Shown: positions 25,467-37,593, counted from the first letter of the stretch. The stretch is DNA of 64,000 nt from Neodontobutis hainanensis (GCA_024349245.1 JALDNG010000448.1:62001-126000); one strand, 5' to 3'. The notes: a model not told the origin generated them from the letters alone. Program-made: numbers and translations.

Positions 25467-26784
25467 TTACTGCGAGCTAAGGGATCCGTTTAAGACTACT
25501 TGGGAGCGTGAACGTCCCTGTAGATCCCATGGGGTTTTGTGCAACTTTATCTGGTTGCAGTGTATCCACTTGAGAGTGGGTTCCTTTCTCCCTTTGGTGA
25601 TCTTTATCTGATACACCACCGGGATAGTTTGTTGACAATGGTGTACGGTCCCGCCCAACGCGGGAGGAATTTCAGCGTTAGTCGGTTGGTACCACCTCTT
25701 GTTTGTCCAGTGAGTTGGCTGAACATGTAGTACCATACTTTGTCTCCCACCTGTAGTTCGTCCCTAGATGACTTTTGGTCATAATAGACCTTACGCCTTC
25801 TGCCCTTTTGCCTAGTTTTTCCTGGGCAAAGGCGAAGGTGATTCTCAGGTGTGCCTGGAGATCAGCCATGTACTGGTGTGTGGTATAGGCCGTAGCGATG
25901 TTAGCCTCTCCTGGCTGATACAGTAAGTGTAGGGGAAGCATCATCTGCCTACCGGTCATGAGCTCAAACGGGGAGACTCCGGTCGCCGTGTGTGGCGTGG
26001 CTCTGATAGCCATCAGGACCAAGTGCAGTTTGACGTCCCAGTCTCGGTGATTAGATGCAACATATTTTTTTAGGATGTCGATCACCGTTCGGTTTGCTCT
26101 TTCTACTTGGCCTGAGGACTGGGGTGGTGGCTGACGTGGAATTTTGCCCATGGTTTGCCACAGTTGTCCCATCACCTCGGCGGTGAAGTGAGTCCCAAGG
26201 GTCAGAATCGACCTTACAGGGTAAGCCGAATCTGGAGAACACGTGGTTCATGAGTAGAAAGGCTGTGGTCTGTGCCGTGTCGCTTGGGGCTGGAAGTCCT
26301 TCCACCCATTTAGTGAAGGCACAGGTGACCATTAGGATGTATTTGTTGCCCCTTGTTGATTTAGTCAGGGTCCCATCCAATCGATTTGGAGGTCAGACCA
26401 CGGAAAAGAAATGCCCCTTCTTTGTAAGGGTGCACGATGGAGTGGTCTTGTCGGTTGAGATTGGCAGCATACTAGGCAGCCTTTGATGTATTCTGCCACG
26501 GCCATTTGCATGTGTGGCCAGTATGCCACTTGTTGAAGTGCCTGATGTGTTGCGCGGACACCTCTGTGGCCTGCTAAAGGAGCGTCATGTGCGTGCGTTA
26601 GCATGACCCCCCTTAGGCTCTGAGGCACTACGAACGCAGGTGAAGTGAGGGTGTCAGAGACGAGACAAGCAAGCCATGACGCAGGTGGAGTTGAGCGCAC
26701 CGCCCATAGCTTTGTAAGATATGCGCCGGAGGAAAAGTCAGTGTCTACGATGGGGTTAGACATCGGGTCTGAAAGGTAAAGCAT
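25467..26784 (-). pseudogene. pol: E1 integrase, broken by frameshifts
   Basis: Integrase inserts the DNA copy into the host genome. The frame 26,784-26,365 carries the N-terminal zinc-binding module: histidines near residues 66 and 73 (HDAPLAGHRG) and cysteines near 103 and 106 (KGCLVCC), then the first catalytic Asp in QIDWMG. The overlapping frame 26,380-26,051 holds the second Asp (KVDSD) and then leaves frame. 26,175-25,678 resumes with the catalytic Glu in GQVERANR and the downstream helices, and 25,736-25,467 holds the end of the C-terminal DNA-binding domain. At least three shifts break it. The 'SSGQVER' string resembles retroviral integrases more than the PYHP-GN-VERF form in E2, but database comparison was not possible. 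Confidence 0.85.
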
Positions 26785-28150
26785 AAGTTTGTGGATTGCC
26801 GAGTCCGCTGCTTGAAGGGCAACGAGGCCGGAACCAGTGAAAGAAAGAAAGGAAGTTGATGGGTCTGCAGGGGTCAGAGCCGAGGCACCGTGCGGTTGCC
26901 TTAGATCGGGTAACCAGACAGACAGAATGGGTGGGTTGGGTGGGAAGGGGTCGATCGTGCGAGGTTTCTGGCTGGAATTGCCAGAGAGCTTTGTCTAGAG
27001 CCCCTTGTTTTGCCATGAGGTCTGCCTGATCGCTTCAGGTCTTTGTCTGTATCGAGGAGAGCAGGGAGCCTGTCTGTACAACCATTACCTCAGCATCAGC
27101 CAGATCGACCCTGCAGATAGTGTCGGTATCGACCACAAGTGAGGGGTATATGGCGATTGCTCCGAAGGTTTTGTGTAGACAACTCCGGTCTCCTGTTGTT
27201 CAGTCGCGAGTGAGTGTGGCATACGTCCTATGACTGGGATTCTGAGTTCACAGTCATGGAACCTAGTGTCAATCAGCCAACCTAAAGGTGTGGCCTTCGG
27301 GACGAGAATGCTATTGGCAGTAGGATTCTGCACTAGCACGTGTGTTGATCGAGAGTCGAGCTCGACCAGGGTGTTGCCTGGACAGACAAGCCTAACTCAA
27401 CGAACAGAGGCGACGGTTGGAAGAACGCTTGTGAAGAGTTAACTTGTTGTCCTGGAAACGCTTTCAGACGTATGTCCATGATGTTACGCGCGGTATCGTG
27501 AGATGGCAGTCGTTACTTACCTGACACACGCCGGGGATCGCTTTGACCCGATCTCAAGTTTCCTTTGGTCAGTGAAAGTGATTCTTTACGTACTCCAGTC
27601 AGGGACCAGAGAACGTTGTTAATGGTGTCGACTTGTGCGTCGAGTCTGACTAGCATGTCAGCCCCAATGTACACTGAATGTGAGAGATTAGGGATGAGAG
27701 CAAACGCGTGTGGGTCAGTTCTCTTTTGTTCCATCGTGCGATGGCAGAGCATAGACCGATGGCGGTTAACGCATGAGTCGGTGTGGGGTTAGCAGGGAAC
27801 CTAGTGCGCTTCTTTATGAAGGTCAGGCACGGGTTTATCTGCGTTAGAGTGTTAAACAGCTCCTGGCTGATGGCAGATTTGTCAGCCCATAAGGCCATCA
27901 CGACATTGTCGACTGGAGTTGCTTCCAGTGAGATGCCATTGACAATCTGGGGTGTCATCGCTAATGGGTCCTTCAGCGTGCATAGGAAGTTGTCACGCAA
28001 TGTAAAGGGGTTTGGTTCGCACCGAGGTTGCATGGTTGTTGTACCAGCGATGTCGGTGGCTACCCTGCCGATTGGTGATTCCTATCAATCGCATAGCACT
28101 GAGATTCATTCAGTAAGATTGGAAGTGGTTCTCGCACTTGGGCCCAAATC
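26785..28150 (-). pseudogene. E1 pol remnant between protease and integrase (RT core missing)
   Basis: About 1.35 kb where RT plus RNase H would normally need about 2 kb or more. Frames at 28,033-27,650, 27,752-27,513, 27,339-27,085 and 27,016-26,756 shift repeatedly. The 27,339-27,085 frame (VQNPTANSILVPKATPLGWL) looks like the linker that precedes RT in Gypsy and retroviral pol. The start of the 27,016 frame (MAKQGALDKALWQF) looks like the end of RNase H. Neither the LDL-SGY motif nor YxDD occurs between them. I infer an internal deletion of the RT core roughly at 27,030-27,190. Confidence 0.55.
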
Positions 28151-28159
28151 TTCAGCTGC

Positions 28160-28460
28160 TTGAAGTTGATCAGTGGTTCAAGCGATTGAGGATGTCTTTT
28201 CCAATCAGAAGTGGGACATTGTCAAGGTGGGACACGTACACTGGGTGTATCAGTGTCATGGGTCCGATGGTCAGTTGGACTAAGGTTACCTTGTTGATGA
28301 TCGTCCGATCATCAGAGTAAGGCCTTATTTCTAAAGAGCACGGGTGGGACTTCAAGTCCCTGTGGGATCTTCTCGCTATAGCCTGGAGTGATCTGAACAG
28401 GTTGCCTGAAATTAGGCTGATGTCAGCGGCTGTGTCGAGAAGTGCTTTGCGTCAAGTGGT
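28160..28460 (-). pseudogene. E1 retropepsin-type protease
   Basis: On the minus strand, one frame carries LLDTAADISLISG (about 28,450-28,410), the aspartic protease active site with D-T-A where D-T/S-G is usual. It continues in frame to LLIGKDILNRL near 28,180, the conserved C-terminal G-(R/K)-D motif. The enzyme would act as a homodimer to cleave Gag-Pol. The stretch itself is open, but the frames before and after are broken. Confidence 0.75.
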
Positions 28461-28977
28461 CTTCTAACAAGACAGAGAGATAAAGCTTTGAGCTACTCCT
28501 TTTCAGTTAGGTGACCCAGAAATTGGTGAAAGGGTGTTTCACATTCGATAGTCGTGGCGTGGTCATGGCATAGCCCGATGTTTGGGTTCACTTGGACGGC
28601 GCTAGACGGACTGAGGTATTTGTGATCTGGATCACTTCCTCCGTGTTGTCCATGCTAGGGTCCTGGACAATGTCATTGAGTGGCTCTGGATCGTCAGAGC
28701 CTAGGTACAGGTCTGGGAGATGTTCATTCCCTTCAGTAGACTCTGTATTTTCGTTGCGTGTTAAGTCGACTTGGATCGGTTGTGACTGTGTCTGAATCGG
28801 GCCTTAGAGGCCTCCACCGTATACAGATCAGCCTTGTCCTTGGACTTTTCGCGCATTCGCTTTGAGTATGCGTTCTATGGCCCGAGCCTCCTCTGTAGTC
28901 AGACTCCTTTCGCTATCGCGATCAGTCTGAGTTTCAGGGCTCGGCCCTCGTGATGATTTTGTCGCTTGACAGGTGAG

Positions 28978-30795
28978 CTACCTGATGATCGTTGGTCTTG
29001 GGACAGACGATAATGGTTTCTCCTGTCGTCCGCGGTTTTGATAGGACCCCTTGGTTACGGTTTGGATTGGTTGAAATTTATTTTCGAACCGAGGTCTCCA
29101 TTGAGGGCCCTGGTCTTTGAACTTACGCTCAGGCCAGGTCGGGTGTGGACCCGGCTCTCTTTGTGTGGTCGAGGTCCCTCTTTCCTGTCTGGAAAGCGGA
29201 GGCTCCTGGGCCATTTGGATTGGAGGTCGGCGCTCCTTCGAGCGCTAGGCTCCGATCACGGTGACAAGAGTGTCTGGCTTTTGACGTTTAGTCTGCCTCA
29301 GCCTCTGTTTAGTGAATGCCCGCATTGCCAGCTCGCGGTTGGTGGCTGGTCTGCGTTTGTGGGCATGCAGAAACGCCAAGATGATGGCTGGTAGTTGGAT
29401 GGAGGTTTTGCACAAAGAGGGCTTTGAAGTTTTTATCCTCCTCCATGTTTGGTTCATTGAGTGGACCGAAATAAGCTTTGCATAGCCGATGATACTATAG
29501 CTGTGGGGACTCTGGCCGTGCCTGTTTGATCATTAGGGCGGCAGTCAGACCACATTTACCGTAACGCCTGAGAATTCCACCATGAGAGACTGACTAAGGA
29601 GATCAAAGTCAGCTTGGACCTCAGGAGGTTGACGTTCGATGAAGCTACTAACATCTCTGCTTGATGTTAGTTTTATCAGAAAGATTTTGTCCGCAGTAAC
29701 ATTGGGTATTCTTTGTAGGTAGAATTCAATGTCGCGAAGATAAGCACTCACGCCAGAAAGACGCTCCTTGATGGGGCTCAAAGCGAGTGATATGACGCGG
29801 AATTTTGTCAAAGTCTCTGTTAGTGGGACCGTAGTCCAGATGTCTCTGTTTCAAAGCTGGTTGTGGGACAAAGTCCGATTGCCTACCTGTTGGTAGTGCG
29901 AAGTAATCCGAATGCCTACCTGTGGAAGCTCGCGAAAGACGGCCGGGCTCTCGGCACCGGTTGGTCCTCTTCCGTTGCGTCCCACGCGAGGCGGTAGGGG
30001 TCGAGAAATCAGATTAGTTAGTGAGGTAGCTCCTCCTGGGAGTTTTCCTTTGGTTTAACAGGTTGGTATGCCGGTGTAACCAGGACTTGGTTCGGAGTGC
30101 TTTTAAACTCTGTTTTGTTACCTGGTTGTATCTGGGCGGCTTCTGTTAAGCACGCCTGAAGTTGTTCAATAAGCTGGCGGTCTAAGTCACCTTGTTGAGT
30201 GAGGGCCTCTACCCGTGCACTCAGGGACTCTCTCGCCGAGCTTCCTGTGCCAGCATATTCGCGGACAGCTGTGCACTTTTGCCTGCTTTGATGAGTTCCT
30301 CTCGCATAGCGTCGTGCTCATTGCGATGGTCACTGAGCTGCAGTTCTGCTAGGTCACGAGCAGACCTTGTTTCGCTCAGCTCGTTCCTTAGGTCACTGAG
30401 GGTCCCCTCAGTTATCTGGAGTTTGGTGTGTAACTCCTCAAAGTCAGGTTCTGTCTTTTGGAGTGTTTGTGCAAGAGTTTGTAACTCTTGGTTCTGTTTT
30501 TCAGAATTCTCCAGGGCTCCTTGGGTCAGCTGGAGTTCCTGATTCAATGTCTTGATATCGCGTTGGAAGCGGGCGAGGTCCTGTTTCTGGACCTGGATTT
30601 TCTCGTGGCTGCGTGCCAGGAGATCCTCAGCGTGTTTCTGCTGGCGCGCATAACAGTAGCCATTTGACCTAACAGCTTAGTTAGATCCTTGTCTTTTGGC
30701 TTATAGGTTAGCGCAATGCTAATCAAGGAGCTAAGAACTGAATCTAGCTCGTTGGGAGGTGTGGTCTGAATCTCGTCAACATATTGGGGTAGCAC
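28978..30795 (-). pseudogene. gag: E1 gag-like region, frameshifted
   Basis: Gag would form the particle core. Pieces in sense order: 30,795-30,544 (N-terminal, helical); 30,547-30,221, a strongly heptad-patterned coiled coil rich in Q, E and L; 29,811-29,545, a helical segment (LRDIEFYLQRIPNV) placed where capsid should be; 29,457-29,245; and 29,214-28,978, a basic Arg/Gly/Pro-rich tail. No CCHC zinc knuckle is seen. A coiled-coil N-terminus plus a basic tail without knuckles recalls foamy-virus-like Gag, but that is resemblance only. Frames change at least four times. Confidence 0.55.
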
Positions 30796-32823
30796 CTGTT
30801 CTGTTAAATCATTTAGAGCCTAGTCTAAGTGATCCAGAAGCTTGATGGGACTACCAGAACCTGTAGACTGTGAGTCAGACTTGTTGAGAAATGGGGTTTC
30901 TCTGAGAAAGTGAGTTATTGTTAGATTACGTTTTAACTGCAAGGAGAGAGTTACTACTTGTAGAGTGTTACGAAGAAGGCGCGTAAAACTCAAGCAGACT
31001 GTAAAAGGATTTTTGAAAATCTGAGTAAAAGTGTAAATAATAAAAAAATGAAGGAATAAAAATTAAAGTTAACATTTTATTTTATTTAAAATAAAATAAA
31101 ATTACAATTAAATTAAAATAAAAGGGTATTAAGTCAAATAAGTCAGATTGAAAGTAATAAAAGAAGGAATTGTTGAAGTGGAAGTTGGTATAAAGTCTAT
31201 TTCTGAGTGAAATGACCTTATGCTAGTATTAAGCAGTGACTATGTAGCAATAGCCTAGTGGTGTGAATGTTAATGAGGGTTGACAGTGTTAATTTGTAAA
31301 ATTAACAGTGCAGAATCAGTGGGTTTAATCTAACAATTCATGCAGGTAATCAGCTTTTAAATTACAGCTATGACAAAATTCGTGCAGGGTTAAGTCTGTT
31401 CAGACGTAACAGCAGGGTTGTCGTAGTGTTAGTAAGCTGTTAGCATTAGCATTCCAATTTGACAAATCCTGTGTAGATAGGAAAGTCACAAAACAAGTCT
31501 TAAATTGTTAATCAAGACAAATTAATCAATCAAATTAAATGCAGGGTTAGCATCAAAGATTTTCCAAAAGCAGATGCAATGTTCATTAAAAATGTCACAA
31601 TTGTTAGTTAACTCCTATTGTGCATTCAAGGTTGTTAAACACAGGCATTAACAACAATCAAAAACAGCTTAATAGCAGTTCAGTAGTTGTTAATAACGCA
31701 GAGTAATTTACTTTTTATGTTAATTCAATCAGGCTTTTCAGTGTCAATGAAAGCTTAAATTATTCAGTTGTTAAGTTCTAAACTTGAATTAGTCACTGTT
31801 TTAAGGAAAAAGTGTAATTCCGTTGAGTGACCACCAGAGAGAGACGTAGAGCTCCTCTGAGATTTGAGAAGAGAAGTTTCGCACTTCTCTTCCGCTAGGG
31901 GCAGTAGAAACTTGTGTCTGTGGTTTTACTACTTCTTTCCGCTAGGGGGAGATAAAAACTCGTGAGTCAGTGGTTTTACCACTTCTTTCCGCTAGGGGCG
32001 ATAGAGACTCGTGAGTCTCTGGCTTCCGAAATGAAGTCTCCGGCACGCCCCTTTGAGGGTGCCGGGCAAAGTTTGTTTTTAGCTCCAGTCAGAGACTGAC
32101 TTGGGACGCGTCTACAACTTGTTAAACCGCGGTTTAAACACAGCAGCGCTTTGTACAAGGCAGGTACAAGGCCACGTTTTAAACACAAGCACATTTACAG
32201 CAGGCTCAAGCCACGTTTTTAGACAAAACGCACGGCAGCCCACGTGGCTTTTAGGGGAGGGTTTTCACAGTTAGCTAGTCTGTGAAGGCCTACAGCACGG
32301 GTTTTTTTAATCCATTCAAAATACACCCAGGCTCATAAGCCTTAGGCAAGACAAGTTTTCTCATAAAATTCCGGTGTAACGCGGCAATTTTTTTTTCAAC
32401 TTGTAAGAGACAATTTTAACTTAACTCTGGCGTAGCACAGTAGTTAGCTTTTTGTCTCGGGAAGTTACACACTTTGTCTCGTGTGTTTAACATGCATGCA
32501 ATTTGCAGAGTCTCTAAGCTTTGTAACAGACTCTAAGCAACTTTTAACAAGTACTTGATTAATGCTCTGGCCATAAATGTACGTACAATACTAATTGTAA
32601 TTCAAAATAATATCAGTCCAGCTGGTACGATTTGAATTAGCAATTTCGACAGCGCTTCACACTTAACAAACAAAAGCAAAACTCTCACACACACACACAC
32701 GCACGCGGTTAAACGCATTGCTAAGCAACAGCACAACAAAGGCACAGCTTTCAGTGGACAGCAATTTTGTAAAGACTTTGGATATTGAGTGATTCTAATG
32801 TTTAATCAAGAAAATTCTTCCGA
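30796..32823 (-). other. E1 long untranslated leader
   Basis: About 2 kb between 5' LTR and gag with no convincing frame. It contains an A/T-rich stretch (31,030-31,150), a three-copy ~50-bp repeat (31,883-32,030) and a short (CA)n run at about 32,686-32,700. Several SD-like and GT-rich strings exist but none can be called with confidence. Confidence 0.6.
31883..32030 (-). repeat. Three-copy ~50-bp tandem repeat in the E1 leader
   Basis: Copies start at 31,883, 31,931 and 31,981, each with ACTTCTTTCCGCTAGGGG (first copy ACTTCTCTTCC...) followed by a related GATA...CTCGTGAGTC segment. Spacing is 48 and 50 bp. Confidence 0.85.
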
Positions 32824-32841
32824 GGCTCACGCGGGGCGTCA
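32824..32841 (-). promoter_or_regulatory. Candidate E1 primer-binding site
   Basis: On the minus strand, 9 nt after the 5' LTR, TGACGCCCCGCGTGAGCC stands where the tRNA primer site belongs. A true site should start TGG; the G-to-A change or the 9-nt gap makes this tentative. It resembles Lys-tRNA-type sites (TGGCGCCC...) at most positions. Confidence 0.35.
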
Positions 32842-32850
32842 AAAATAATA

Positions 32851-34818
32851 TGTAGGGAATATGGTCTTATTAATTAATAATTAATATAAATATTAATTAT
32901 GGAAATTAATAATTAATATTTTGCTTATCAAAATATTAATTTCTTTCGGGGCACCACTCTAGTTTTGAACAGATCCAGAGAAACTGTTTAGTCTAGTCTC
33001 ATTAATCTAAAGGAAGTAAATTCTTCTCGTTTTGAAAATTAATGAATTAAACATTGAAACAGTAAATGTCTTTATGGGGTTTTATTAAAGATTATAAAAA
33101 TTTAAACAGTGAATAATGACAGGGAAATGACACAAAGGGATAATTATTGACACATGAATGGGTAAATCAAAGAACGATAAAACACTTTACTTTCAGAGGA
33201 TTTTGTGAAACAAAAGAAAGTATGCCTATTGATTATTACCTCTATTATTAGATGAGGGGCTGTTACGGAGCGCGTTTAAAGGGGTTCGATGACGGTTTCT
33301 GAGGCCAAGGCTGTTATGTTTAGACAGTTAGACGCCAAACTTGTGTAACTAACGTTTAGACTCACCCTGGGGGTCGTGATTGGTCTCAGATCTTAGCGAC
33401 GAGAGGTCTAGAGGTTGTCCGGAACCCTGTCGCAACCGATGACGTTTGTCGCCTCCAGGATGGCCTGCTGTTTCCACTCTCCAGAGGGGCTGCCGTGGGC
33501 CCGGAGATTCAAAAGCGTCTCGTTACTGTCACAACTAGCCAAGCCTTTTAGCATCAGCGCCGTACACCGAGTAAAATTGAGTCTTTCAAAGTTATTGCGA
33601 AGTCCACTGGAGAAGGTTTAGCGGCTGTGTTGCTGGCTTAAACTTGCTCGAGAAAGTTAGATTTTAGTCAAGCTAACTCTTTAGCAGGCAGGAAATCTTC
33701 AAAAATAAAAGCGAGGCAACTTCCTTTTGTTGGCAGGCTGGCAGGAAGTAAGCTACTTTGAACAGCTGTGTGAAGGAAACTTTATCGCGGCAAGCTAAAC
33801 TTGCAGGCTTTAAAGTACAAAGAAAATTTACTCGTTACACGAGGTCCGGAGCTTGTGAGAGGTCCGAGGGCCTACAGCCCTGAACGGACAAGAGGTCCAG
33901 AGCGAAGTGAAGAGGAGACGGAGAGTAGTGCAGAGAGAGCGTGTTTTTGACCAGCGGTCACTTTTAACACTTTTTGACAGGGTGTGTCTTACGGAGGAAG
34001 GCATTGCTTTGGGGGGGAGTTTAAATGTTTAAACTAAGTCTTAAACATTCCTTTTGTTTCACCCTATTTTCCTTGGTTTTCGTAAAACACACAAACACAT
34101 TCGTACTTGCAGGATTATGCAAAGAAACATTTGTCAGACTTATTATAAAAACATATATTCATTACATTTTATTAACATAAAACGTAACTCTGTAGGAATG
34201 GAAGGAATTAGTTGACTTGTAAAACTCTGCATCCTGGAAACAAACAGTATAATTGTTAGTACATTCACAATCTTTCTAAGTAATAAAATAACAAAATGTC
34301 CTTTAATGAAATAACACCAAATGTCCTTCTTGAGTGCAGAGTCATTTGTCCAGTTAAACCAAAAGGGGGTAGTGTTTGACCATGCCCGAACGACTATGAT
34401 CAAAGGCATTTTCAACTGTCAATCAGGATTAGAATAAAGTGTTCTCGAGAAAGCTGGATGGACACCTTATCTACAGGATTTACGGCTTTTGGACATGGCG
34501 CCTAGCAGTCTGTGATGTTCCATGTGTCACCTTTGACACGGTGCTGGGTAGAACGAAGATCCAATTCTTATAAAAGCAAAACAAAGTCATTAATAAGTTT
34601 CCTGTCCTTAGCAAAACACTTTGGTGTCCTTTTATCTGAAAGAAAACGGGGTTAGCATGTCTTCTTCTCAAGATTTACATCCACGGCCTGTCTCTGGAGG
34701 CCGATGGTGAAACAACAGTTGTTAATCTTGAAGACCCTTAGTGAAACAGTTTGGAGGTCTGTAAGTGATTAAACAAATGTTATAATCCGTGTGGCGTTCT
34801 GGAGGCTGATCTGCTACA
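32851..34818 (-). repeat. E1 5' LTR (right copy)
   Basis: 1,968 bp, the partner of 22,701-24,652. In the sense direction it starts TGTAGCAGATCAGCC and ends in the AT-rich palindromic segment and CCCTACA. Relative to the left copy it has extra single bases, mostly G or C and often beside CG. Confidence 0.92.
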
Positions 34819-34930
34819 AGACGTTTATTAGAACAGACTGTAGACCTGCAGTAGAACAGACCGTAGATGAGCAGTAAAACAGACTATAGATTTGCATTAG
34901 AACAGACTTTAAAAGTGCAGTAGTAGAGAC

Positions 34931-34934
34931 TGTA
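34931..34934 (+). other. Empty (pre-integration) site of element E2
   Basis: GTAGAGACTGTACACGTGTA is uninterrupted here. Exactly 990 bp downstream the same string is split by E2 with TGTA on both sides (35,921-35,924 and 44,289-44,292). Confidence 0.92.
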
Positions 34935-35808
34935 CACGTGTAGTAGAACAGACTGTAGATGAGCAGTAGTACAGACTGTAGACTTACATTAGAACAGACT
35001 GTAGATGTGCATTAGAACAGACTGTAGACGTGCAGTAGAACAGACTGTAGATGAGCAGTATTACAGACTGTAGGCTTGCATTAGAACAGACAGTAGATGT
35101 ATATTAGAACAGACTGTAGATGTGCAGTAAAACAGACTGTAGACGTGCAGTGGACGAGACTGTAGTAGAGCAGTAGTACAGACTGTAAACTGGCATTAGA
35201 ACAGACTGTAGAGGTGCAGGTGAACAGACAGTACACGTGCAGTTGAGCAGACTTCAGAGCAGCAGTAGTACAGACTCTAGATTGGCTTTAGAACTGACTA
35301 TAGACAAGCATTAGAACAGGCTATAAACGTCCAGTAGAACAGACTCTATATAAGTATTAGAAAACACTCTAGATATGCTTTATAACAAAATGTAGAGGTG
35401 CAGTAGTTCCGACTGTAGACGAACATTAGAACAGACTGTATATGAGTATTGGAAAACACTTTAAACATGCTTTAGAACAGACTGTAGAGGTGCAGTAATA
35501 CAGACTGTAGATGAGAATTAGAAAAGACTGTAAACGTCCAGTAGAACAGACTGACAATGTGCAGAAGAATAGACTGTAGAGATGCAGTAGTACAGACTGT
35601 AGACAACCATTAGAACAGACTGTATATGAGTATTAGAAAACACTCTAGACATGCTTTAGAATAGACTGTAGAGCTGCAGTAGTTCAGACTGTAGACGAGC
35701 ATTAGAACAGAGTATAGATGAGCAGTAGTACAGATTGTAGACTTACATTAGAACAGACTGTGGATGTGCAGTTAGAACAGACTGTAGATGTGCTGAAGAA
35801 CAGACTTT

Positions 35809-35812
35809 AAAC
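35809..35812 (+). other. Empty (pre-integration) site of element E1
   Basis: Flanks match both sides of E1 (22,580-22,700 and 34,819 onward) without interruption. The 4-bp target reads AAAC here against AGAC beside the element, one base diverged. Confidence 0.75.
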
Positions 35813-35924
35813 GTTTATTGGAACAGACTGTAGACCTGCAGTAGAACAGACCGTAGATGAGCAGTAAAACAGACTATAGATTTGCATTAGAACAGACTTT
35901 AAAAGTGCAGTAGTAGAGACTGTA

Positions 35925-37003
35925 TGTAGCTCTTCTTCGGGCTATTAGTCATTGTACGCAGGGATAGAATTCAGAAGACTAGTTCTTTAGAGCCTCAAGG
36001 GTATAAATGATGAGATAAACAACTTACAAATTGTTTCAAATAATAAATGTATTAATTATTAGGGCAAATGGTAATGGAGCAATTCAATACAACATAACAT
36101 AAATTACAACTTTTTGTAAATTTCCTTCTCAGTTAGACAAGGTATAATTTTCCAGTAGTTCATTTGTAAATCCTTTAGTTAGGAGGTCAAAGGTCAGTTT
36201 TCCAGTTCAGGTGGGTATTGTCCATACCCCGAAGATATTCCAGGTTAGGAAATTAGGGGAAAAAAGAAGTAGATCCTACCAGCTCGCCACTTGTCGTTGA
36301 CAAGAATCAGTAGTCGCGTTAAGAGCTACAAACGACCTACACACAAAACCTGACCTGAAACAAGGCCAGGAAAACCACAATTAACATTCAACTTTACAAT
36401 TACCGTAACAAGTTATTATCTCAAGTCAGTTATATTTTGTTAACCCTTTAACCATCAATATAACTGAGGTCAGTACAATTCAGTTCGGTTGCGCAACACT
36501 CAATTTCAAAACAATTAGCAAAGGCTACGAACAAATAATCAAAACACCGCAAAGAAAAAAAGTACCTGTCTCTAAGACAAGGTGGCCGAATTAAAGGCAG
36601 TAACTTAAAATTCATAATACAGTTCACATCATATCCATGTGTTACTTTTGAAGTGCGTGAATAAATAAAAATAACCAGAAACGCTCATTTTGTCAATGAG
36701 GTTACACTCGCGGCTCACTATACCGCCAATAAAACTCAATAAACAATCAATTTGCTACTATTAACTAAAAAGTTAACAAGGTAAAAGTAAAAGAAAACTC
36801 ACCGCTGAGTCAATTATTAAGGTTAGAATTTCTTTACTCTCTGAAGGGTTTGTCCAAACTTATTAGCACGGCTAAGCACACTTGCAGCCACAGCAGGAAC
36901 CTGATGACGGAGCATATTCCTCGCCTCCTCCTGAACTTATGGCATCCAGCAGAGAGCATCCGCGAATGAGAGGGGTCTATTTTCTCATGTGACATGGGTT
37001 ACA
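35925..37003 (-). repeat. E2 3' LTR (left copy)
   Basis: 1,079 bp, matching 43,211-44,288 nearly base for base. Differences sit at about 36,316, 36,390, 36,486, 36,719 and 36,950, mostly next to CG. Confidence 0.95.
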
Positions 37004-37015
37004 GGTTCCCCCTCT
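37004..37015 (-). promoter_or_regulatory. E2 polypurine tract
   Basis: AGAGGGGGAACC on the minus strand directly precedes the 3' LTR. Confidence 0.85.
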
Positions 37016-37126
37016 GAACATGTGTACGTCCGCGTACATGGAGTTGGTTGGCAGCGAATTGTTGGCTGGCAGACAGTACGGGCTGGTCTTCTTCCTCCTC
37101 TTGTAACACATCCGTGAAAGCATTGG

Positions 37127-37420
37127 TTAAGCCATGGAACAACGACTGTATGCTTTTAAGATGGGTTGTCCTAGTTTGGTGTAATGAAGACGTTCTGGTG
37201 GTTTGCGACTTCGTGTGGAACGCCTGACAGGTTGAGAAGTATCCGAGTCATATGGTAGTTCAGCTTCTGAAGAACTGCTAGCTTCTAGCGATGGGTCATT
37301 CGTGACATTAATTTCAGGAGAGGGGTTCTCTTCTGATGTTCCAAGTTCATTGGTCTGTTCTTCACTTGGAATTCCTGTATTAGCAGGGTTCTGGTCTATT
37401 AAACTACCGGGACAAAACAA
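37127..37420 (-). pseudogene. E2 C-terminal tail of Pol
   Basis: Acidic, Ser/Glu/Pro-rich 97-codon frame that ends in a basic motif RRSTRSRKPPERLHYTKLG. That ending is common at the C-terminus of Gypsy pol proteins in fish. It follows the integrase C-terminal domain but is in a different frame from it, with about 170 bp of broken sequence between (37,421-37,593). Confidence 0.7.
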
Positions 37421-37593
37421 GTGGATCAGGTAGCGTAGGTGGTGTAGGGTTAGTAACAGGAATAGTGTCGTGCTTTGGAATGCTCAAAACTGTGGTAAGT
37501 TTGCAGGGGTTGGCGGTAGGTGGGTCATACCAATGATATGGCATCCAGTCATCTTCGTCTGATAGAAGCTCTCCTCATCAGAAGAAGCGACTG

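Larger units (their letters stand above)
22701..34818 (-). mobile_element. LTR retroelement E1 (12.1 kb, retrovirus-like, RT-deleted)
   Basis: Two ~1.95-kb direct repeats with TGTA...TACA ends bound an 8.2-kb interior. AGAC flanks both sides (22,697-22,700 and 34,819-34,822). The sense strand is minus: the purine tract abuts the left LTR and gag lies near the right LTR. Sense order is a 2-kb leader, a gag-like region, a protease, a short pol remnant and an integrase. No YxDD-type reverse transcriptase core is visible; the protease-RT linker runs almost directly into an RNase H-end-like stretch. Every frame is also broken by single-base shifts. It is therefore non-autonomous as sequenced. Class assignment (endogenous retrovirus versus Gypsy) is uncertain without RT. 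Confidence 0.85.
34819..35924 (+). repeat. 23-bp satellite array, block 7 (forward), between E1 and E2
   Basis: Forward array containing one full 990-bp higher-order period (43 units): TAGACCTGCAGTAGAACAG at 34,841 recurs at 35,831. It holds the empty target of E2 (34,931-34,934) and that of E1 (35,809-35,812), and ends in the E2 target duplication TGTA. Confidence 0.96.
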
